DNA of 64,000 nt from Diogma glabrata (lineage: Eukaryota > Arthropoda > Insecta > Diptera > Cylindrotomidae), in assembly GCA_963693315.1 (NCBI GenBank), contig OY856186.1, forward strand, positions 238,498,554-238,562,553, written 5' to 3'. Position 1 is the first letter of the stretch, and the number at the start of each line of letters is the position of its first letter. Positions 57,775-64,000 of this stretch are shown piece after piece. Under the pieces are notes generated by a model. It saw only the letters and a list, made by a program, of their open reading frames with translations. It searched no databases and was not told the DNA's origin. A program made the translations under genes and the position numbers.

Positions 57775-58369
57775 AAAAAATGTGTAAAATATTTATTTTG
57801 AGTTAAAATTAAAAATTTATTATAAAAACATATATGTAAATCCAAAAAAAACTGTTAATTTTTTAATTCCACTTTTTTTTATGATGAAAAATGTTAAGGC
57901 GTGTTGCAATAAAATTAATAAAAATAAACAAAAATTTTCCCCTCCTGAATTTTTTATATAATGCTAGTAACATATGTTTCCTTACATACATATGTATACC
58001 TTTCACATATTAAAAAATCAAAAGTTTAAAAAATATGCATTTCTAGAAAATCGAATTTGAATTTTTACCGTTATATTTCTAAAAAAAAATGTTCAAGGTC
58101 ATATAATGTAAATTATTATTTTGATTAGTTTTGTTTAATACCTACGTTTTGAGCTATATTACATTAAAATCAGTAAAGTAGTTTTGACTGTAGAGCCATT
58201 TCAATACACTAGGGTCGAGCAATTTCACGATTTTTCAACACCCTGTATCTTAAGACAGGGTTAAAAAAAAAATAAAAACGCAGAAATTTTTTTTTATTGA
58301 TGTCAACGAATTCCAATACCTAAATATTAAAACCTCATTTTCAAAATTGCATGTTTTTTGCTGATCTCA

Positions 58370-60296
58370 CGTGTTTTTCACCAGATGCCTTAGGCATCTA
58401 TCCCAAACGTGAAAAGTCCTTCGTTTCAAGTTATTGCAACCAATACCAATACTAATACGTATCGCCATACGATACGAAATAATGCCTAGTGGTAGTTCCA
58501 TGAGTGTTAACAACAGATAATTGAGGATCAGTACCTTGTAGCAACCTTGCAGATGCTCTGCAAGAGATATAGCAAACAAAAATTGAAAAACAAAAATCGA
58601 ATAGCAGTTCTCTATCTATACTGCAGTGGTAATCCTTCTAGAAGAGAATTTGATACTGGTTTTCTAGTGGATGCACGACCAATGAGAGAATTTGCTGCCT
58701 ACGTGTACGTGTAACATACAAAAACATTTCAATGAATTTTTTTAAGGACTTCAAAAATTTTACGTAATTATTTTAAATAGCTTACCCTACTTGTATTTTG
58801 TGAAAAATAGTTTTGACTGCGATACGAATGTACACACGTAATGGTTAATCCTTAAAGAATAGATTTTTCATCTTAGATTGACTTAAACAAGTTTTAAAAA
58901 AATGTTACTTTCTTTGTATTCATTACTCGTTGAGTGTACCTTTTAAAACTGACCCTTTCTTTACCAATATGAGGATTTAAAATTCGATTCCAATAAGTTG
59001 CGTAGAAACTCCAATTACAAAATAAATATTAAACTAAAATCATATTTTTACTCTACAAATAAATAATCCTTACATAATCGTAATTTTCTTTTTTATCTGA
59101 ATACGTTTTTATACGTTCTCGTACATTTATACCCATTTTTTTTTTTTTTTTCAAATAAAAAGAAAACAAATTTTTTTGATTTCCTTCCTTGGGAAATTGG
59201 GTTTTATTATAATATATAAATTTTTCTTATTATATTTTATCCATAAAATTTTAGAAAATATGAAAAATTAGGGGTGGGTTGATAAGTAAAAAAATGTCTT
59301 ATGTTTATATTATTTTTGAGTCGAAGAGTTTATAACTGTCATCTCGTACTCAACAAAACGCTATAAACCTGTATCGTTAGTATGAACAAATGAGATAGAA
59401 AATCTTACATATTTATTTGTTTGAGGGGTTCGATGCGAGTTGAAGTATTTCGCGAATTATAATGTCATTACGTAAAATATGTACACCCCCCTTTAGCAAT
59501 GTAAAATCTTATTTATTTATTTTCATTCTATATTTTATTATTACATATTTTTTCTAGTTTTAAAAGATGAAAAAATAAAATAACTCAACAACCCACCTAC
59601 GTGAAAGATTTATGCGAAGTGTTTCGTCAGTTTTATATCTTACAAATATATAATAATGATAAGTCGATGTTGAAGAAGGAACAAAAATAAGAAGATGATA
59701 AAGAAATACGCAGAAAAAAGTTGACGAAAAACAAGAAAGAATTTTTTTTCTACTTTTCTGCGTATTATTAAATTTTATTTAAAAGAAAATAGATGAAAAT
59801 TATATTAAAATATGAAAATTGTTTGACAAGTATGACATGTAATTTGATAAATATTTTAATAAATTCGATTAGAATATTGTTTTGAAAAGTTTTTTTTTTA
59901 TATGTATGGAGTGAAGAAGAATATAAAACTTCTCAATATCATGAGAGTATAATATTTGTTCGTTCTTTATAGGTATAAGTAAACAGTTTTGCATTTGGCT
60001 ACTAAGCACTTTAATGAAAGGATTACTTAATATAAATCGATTTCGGTAGAATACCATAAATAAATCCAGTTCATGCAACTTTAATTTACAAACAAACTGC
60101 AATCCGATAAATCGTAAAGATTTAATCAAGCAAAAATCAGTTAGTAGCTTAATTCTTAATATACTTCATGTTTTTAGATTCAGAAAAAATTTAAATAACT
60201 AATTTTATTATTCTATCATTTCATAAATTTTATTATTTTATTACTTTACTATTTTATTATTTTGTTATTTTATTATTTTATTATTTTATTTTTTTA
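58370..60296. other. non-coding AT-rich DNA
   Basis: No gene or element recognised. A region near 60170-60296 is a degenerate start of the following satellite. Confidence 0.6.
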
Positions 60297-61076
60297 TTAT
60301 ATTATTATTTTATTATTTTATTATTTTATTATTTTATTATTTTATTATTTTATTATTTTATTATTTTATTATTTTATTATTTTATTATTTTATTATTTTA
60401 TTATTTTATTATTTTATTATTTTATTATTTTATTATTTTATTATTTTATTATTTTATTATTTTATTATTTTATTATTTTATTATTTTATTATTTTATTAT
60501 TTTATTATTTTATTATTTTATTATTTTATTATTTTATTATTTTATTATTTTATTATTTTATTATTTTATTATTTTATTATTTTATTATTTTATTATTTTA
60601 TTATTTTATTATTTTATTATTTTATTATTTTATTATTTTATTATTTTATTATTTTATTATTTTATTATTTTATTATTTTATTATTTTATTATTTTATTAT
60701 TTTATTATTTTATTATTTTATTATTTTATTATTTTATTATTTTATTATTTTATTATTTTATTATTTTATTATTTTATTATTTTATTATTTTATTATTTTA
60801 TTATTTTATTATTTTATTATTTTATTATTTTATTATTTTATTATTTTATTATTTTATTATTTTATTATTTTATTATTTTATTATTTTATTATTTTATTAT
60901 TTTATTATTTTATTATTTTATTATTTTATTATTTTATTATTTTATTATTTTATTATTTTATTATTTTATTATTTTATTATTCTATTATTTTATTATTTTA
61001 TTATTTTATTATTTTATTATTTTATTATTTCATTATTTTATTATTTTATTATTTTGTTATTTTATTATTTTATTAT
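60297..61076. repeat. 8-bp satellite (TTTTATTA)n
   Basis: The 8-bp unit TTTTATTA is repeated close to 100 times over about 780 bp, almost perfectly between 60304 and 60980, with a few substitutions after that. The 281-residue open frame across it (an 8-residue repeat of hydrophobic amino acids) results from the missing stop codons of the repeat and is not a gene. Confidence 0.97.
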
Positions 61077-64000
61077 TTTGAGTCCTTCGACCTTACTAAC
61101 CGGTTAAATTATGAACTCCGGTAGACCTGTTAAATTATAAAATCTTAATTTACCAAAACCTTATAGAAGTGATAAATGATTAATTTTTTTTATAATTCGC
61201 TAGCACTGCAGAGGGTTGAAGATTTATATACACATCGAAACATGTGGTCAGTTATTTGTTCTTATCGTCTATGCTAGGTATATTTTGATAATGAAGTGAC
61301 TCTCCAACTAAAGCTTATTTTGATCGAACTCGCTTGGAATCATGTGGTTACAAAACGTTTCACTAAGAACTTGCCAGCCGAAAGCGATGATCTAAGTTTA
61401 GTTAAGAACATGAAAACAATGTTAAAGCATATTAATTTTAACAAGAAAAAATTGGTGACCAAATTAAAACCATGCTAAACATGAGATCTTTTGAATAGAA
61501 AACCTTATATCATAAATCGTGGGGACTACTTAGACCCAGAGATTGTCTCAAGCTGGGTTAGAATTAAAACAACTTGAAATAAAAAAATCAAAGAATTAGG
61601 TTATAATTTCATAAAAAAGTTTTTTTTTAATAAATAAAACTATTAGCTCTGGTCCTGTAAAGTGAACCTACTACATCTGGACATAGTGTACTCACTGTTA
61701 CAATAATTGAGTTGTTGGTAACTAATTGCCTTTTGAGATGCTTAATAGAAAATTTTCCTTTCTTCGAAGTCGCCTGAAACTAGGGTGAATATAATTTGTG
61801 TTTAAATTAGTTTTTATAAAAACTTCCATATACATACAAACAACCAGAGATAATTGACGATGAACTGAAAAGAGAGTAATAACCAAGCGAAAGTAGAATT
61901 AAAAATAACCTGACATTTATTGCTTACGTACAATATTAACTAAAGAATCAATGTTTCGTGTTACACACGCTATCGACAGCGTACAATTGCCGGTTTATAT
62001 TGACTTTGTTCCGCAAACCAACAATGAATTCAAAGTTATAGCTTTAAATTTTTTAATAAGTGATTGATTGAGTTCACAAATATAATTCTGTAAATCGTTA
62101 ATTCTACACCAACAACGCAATAATCCAAAATAATAAATCTTTATGATATTTCGCTTGTCCCTTAAGTCAAACATTAAAATGTGAATGTAATTTCCAATCA
62201 GGGAACTAAAACCAGCCTTACTAGCCATAAGCATTCCTTTGATTTAAAAAAAAAATACAAGATTTAAGAGAACTTAAAAGTACATATTTTGTTCGTCATC
62301 ATCATTTCGTGTACATTCAACACCTTGAGTGTTCGTTAGAACAAGTGGTTTTATGAATATCACAAATATTTCGTTCATTTTTAGGATTCGTTTTTATTTT
62401 CAAGTATATTGTTACCGGTGGTGTTGTTGTAAGCTTTACTCTCCACAATATTATTGGGATTTTCCTCATTTCCACTTTAAAATTTATATTGTTGTTGTTA
62501 TTATTCGAATTGTGAAGAAAAACTTATAATTATAATGATGGTTCGGTTGTGAAACAGCGGTATCATAAATGAGGTACTATTGTCTTATTACTATTAGGAG
62601 AAAAAAAAGTCACTGGAAATTTTGTATAGAAATCATGAGAGAAATAAAAATCCAAGTGGAACTTTTTTATTATTTGTTATGAATATTTTTGAAAATTATG
62701 TGTAAGTGTAATAGAAATTTTTCCACAATTTCCACCATTTTTATGTTAATTGCAAATCCAATGAACGTATCTAATTCAATACACAAATTATACATCATTT
62801 TCCAACCCGAAATAAAAAAAAAACTCAAATACGATATAAAGGACGACGCGATGTTTTTCATTTTCTTTTTCTATTTTCTATTTTAATGATGATTTTTTTT
62901 TGCACACGATGAATAGACAGCAAGAGGAGGTGGGATGTGAATTGGAAATAATGTATGTTTTTCAAGAGTACGTGACGATAAATGTCTGATATATATAAAA
63001 AAAATTAAATTCTTTTGTTTGGTTGATTCAGAACCGTTATATTGGATTATGAAAATTCAGCGCATCTAACTTTATTTATTTTGTTATTTTATGTGTATAA
63101 TGTATATAATTTTTTTTTTCGTTTTGGTTCTTTATCGAATAAGAAAACTGAGGTGGAGCTTTAAATATATGTATAGATATATTTTCACATATGAATCTCA
63201 TATGTGATTTCTTTACGTATGCTTAATAAATTTTTGCAATAGGGTGAATTTCGTCTCCCTTGGTTGGTTATTTCTGTTAATAAAACTTTTCATTTTTTGT
63301 AAGAAAGAAAATGAAACACGTGCTGAAAATTTCAAAATTTTTTTATGATGTTTTCTTACCCTTGTATTTTTTTAAAGTAAATATGTGAATATTGTTATAG
63401 TTGGACTAAAGTTTTTCAAAAGAGAAATCAACTAGACAGATTTGGTTAATGTTTGTTTGTTGACTACTGTTGGCTGTTTCCATTTGTTAAAGTTTACTAA
63501 TGTTGTTAACACATTTTCTTGTTTATTGAAAGATAGGCATGTTTAGTGTTAATATAATAAATTACAAATTAACGTCTTTGAATATCTGATACCATGCCAA
63601 CTAGGGATTAGAATTGATTGAGAATTAAGTATGTTTGATAAATTTATAAACGCTGACTTTGAATTTTTGAGAATTAAAGTCAACAGAGAAAACCAACAAA
63701 TGTAACGAATTCCAAAGATGAGAAACGGCTACACAGTTCTGCATTTAATTATTTGAACCATAAAAGGATAGGCCGCACACTGATGGTCTGGGTGACGCGA
63801 TAGAAAAAAAAACTCTAGTTCTGTGTTCGGGATTTGCAATCTTCCTTACAAAAATCAGTCTTCCGTATGAAATCCAAATGGTTTCAAAAAAATTTCTTTG
63901 TGCAATTTCCACTTCTTGCCCTCAAAACACAGAGTTCCAAATTTCGAAGAAGCTGCTATTTTTTTTTAGTTTAGATTGCTAATATATTCATTAACTTTTC
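61077..64000. other. non-coding AT-rich DNA
   Basis: Short open frames near 61296, 61995, 62329 and 62670 show no motif, no coding-like composition and no relation to an element. No terminal repeats were noticed. Confidence 0.6.

Larger units (their letters stand above)
56150..58369. mobile_element. inverted-dimer DNA transposon derivative
   Basis: Outer ends TGAGATCAGCAAAAAACAT and its near-complement open arms of about 891 bp (56150-57040) and 1031 bp (57339-58369) around a 298-bp unique centre. The arms carry the C-terminal half of the same gene in opposite directions. Only the right copy is continuous with the coding sequence in the centre. This fits a transposon whose one end was duplicated in inverse orientation. 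The target duplication is not resolved. Confidence 0.85.

Noticed and set aside
60262..61107. 281-residue open frame with an 8-residue hydrophobic repeat
   Set aside because: It is a translation of the (TTTTATTA)n satellite; the 8-bp unit lacks stop codons in this frame.
61296..61478. 60-residue open frame as a small host gene
   Set aside because: No motif, no flanking splice pattern that could be defended, and AT-driven composition.

Overview
The window is repeat-dense, AT-rich animal DNA, most likely from an insect. No convincing host gene, rRNA or functional tRNA is visible. Nearly every coding stretch belongs to a transposable element (TE). The mixture of RTE-type, CR1-like, LOA-like and Jockey-like LINEs, Ty3/Gypsy and BEL/Pao LTR elements, hAT DNA transposons and foldback elements is typical of arthropods. 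The species cannot be told from the sequence alone.

Layout. 1-1193: 3' part of an RTE-type LINE ending in poly(A). 3060-6111: nearly complete RTE-type LINE with one in-frame TGA, ending in an (AG)n tail; a 273-bp antisense piece of the same family lies at 7318-7590. 8120-10880: 2.8-kb hAT-like element with 8-bp target duplications, carrying a degenerate CR1-like reverse transcriptase and a 140-bp (AT)n tract; a related empty site is visible at 2881-2920. 13901-16935: decayed Gypsy element (integrase plus LTR fragments), containing a 0.6-kb TRIM-like element with identical 98-bp direct repeats. 16980-22785: decayed BEL/Pao element split by a 1292-bp hAT derivative (17029-18320) with a perfect 8-bp duplication and a BED-finger transposase remnant. 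About 22860-27732: LOA-clade LINE with endonuclease, RT and RNase H and one frameshift.

27733-38040 is mostly non-coding and holds several TIR or hairpin elements (30042-30821, 35761-37900) and degenerate tandem repeats. 38041-54804 is the most striking region: a 16.8-kb hAT element with matching ends, an 8-bp target duplication (one mismatch), six 77-bp subterminal tandem repeats at one end and a broken ZMYM1/DUF4371-type transposase at the other. Inside it sit an apparently intact 3.3-kb Jockey-like LINE with a 12-bp target duplication (39444-42782) and a full-length BEL element with identical 371-bp LTRs, a tRNA-Tyr-type primer site and a TATAC duplication (43836-50212).

54813-64000: a 560-bp near-perfect foldback element (55414-55973), an inverted-dimer transposon with 0.9-1.0-kb arms (56150-58369) that duplicates the C-terminal half of an unassigned transposase-like gene head to head, and about 100 copies of an 8-bp satellite (60297-61076). 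The remainder is featureless AT-rich DNA.

The nesting gives a relative chronology: old hAT, Gypsy and Pao bodies; younger LINE and BEL insertions, at least one of them (the BEL copy) very recent by LTR identity. Several frameshifts in the young BEL copy lie in homopolymers and may be sequence errors.
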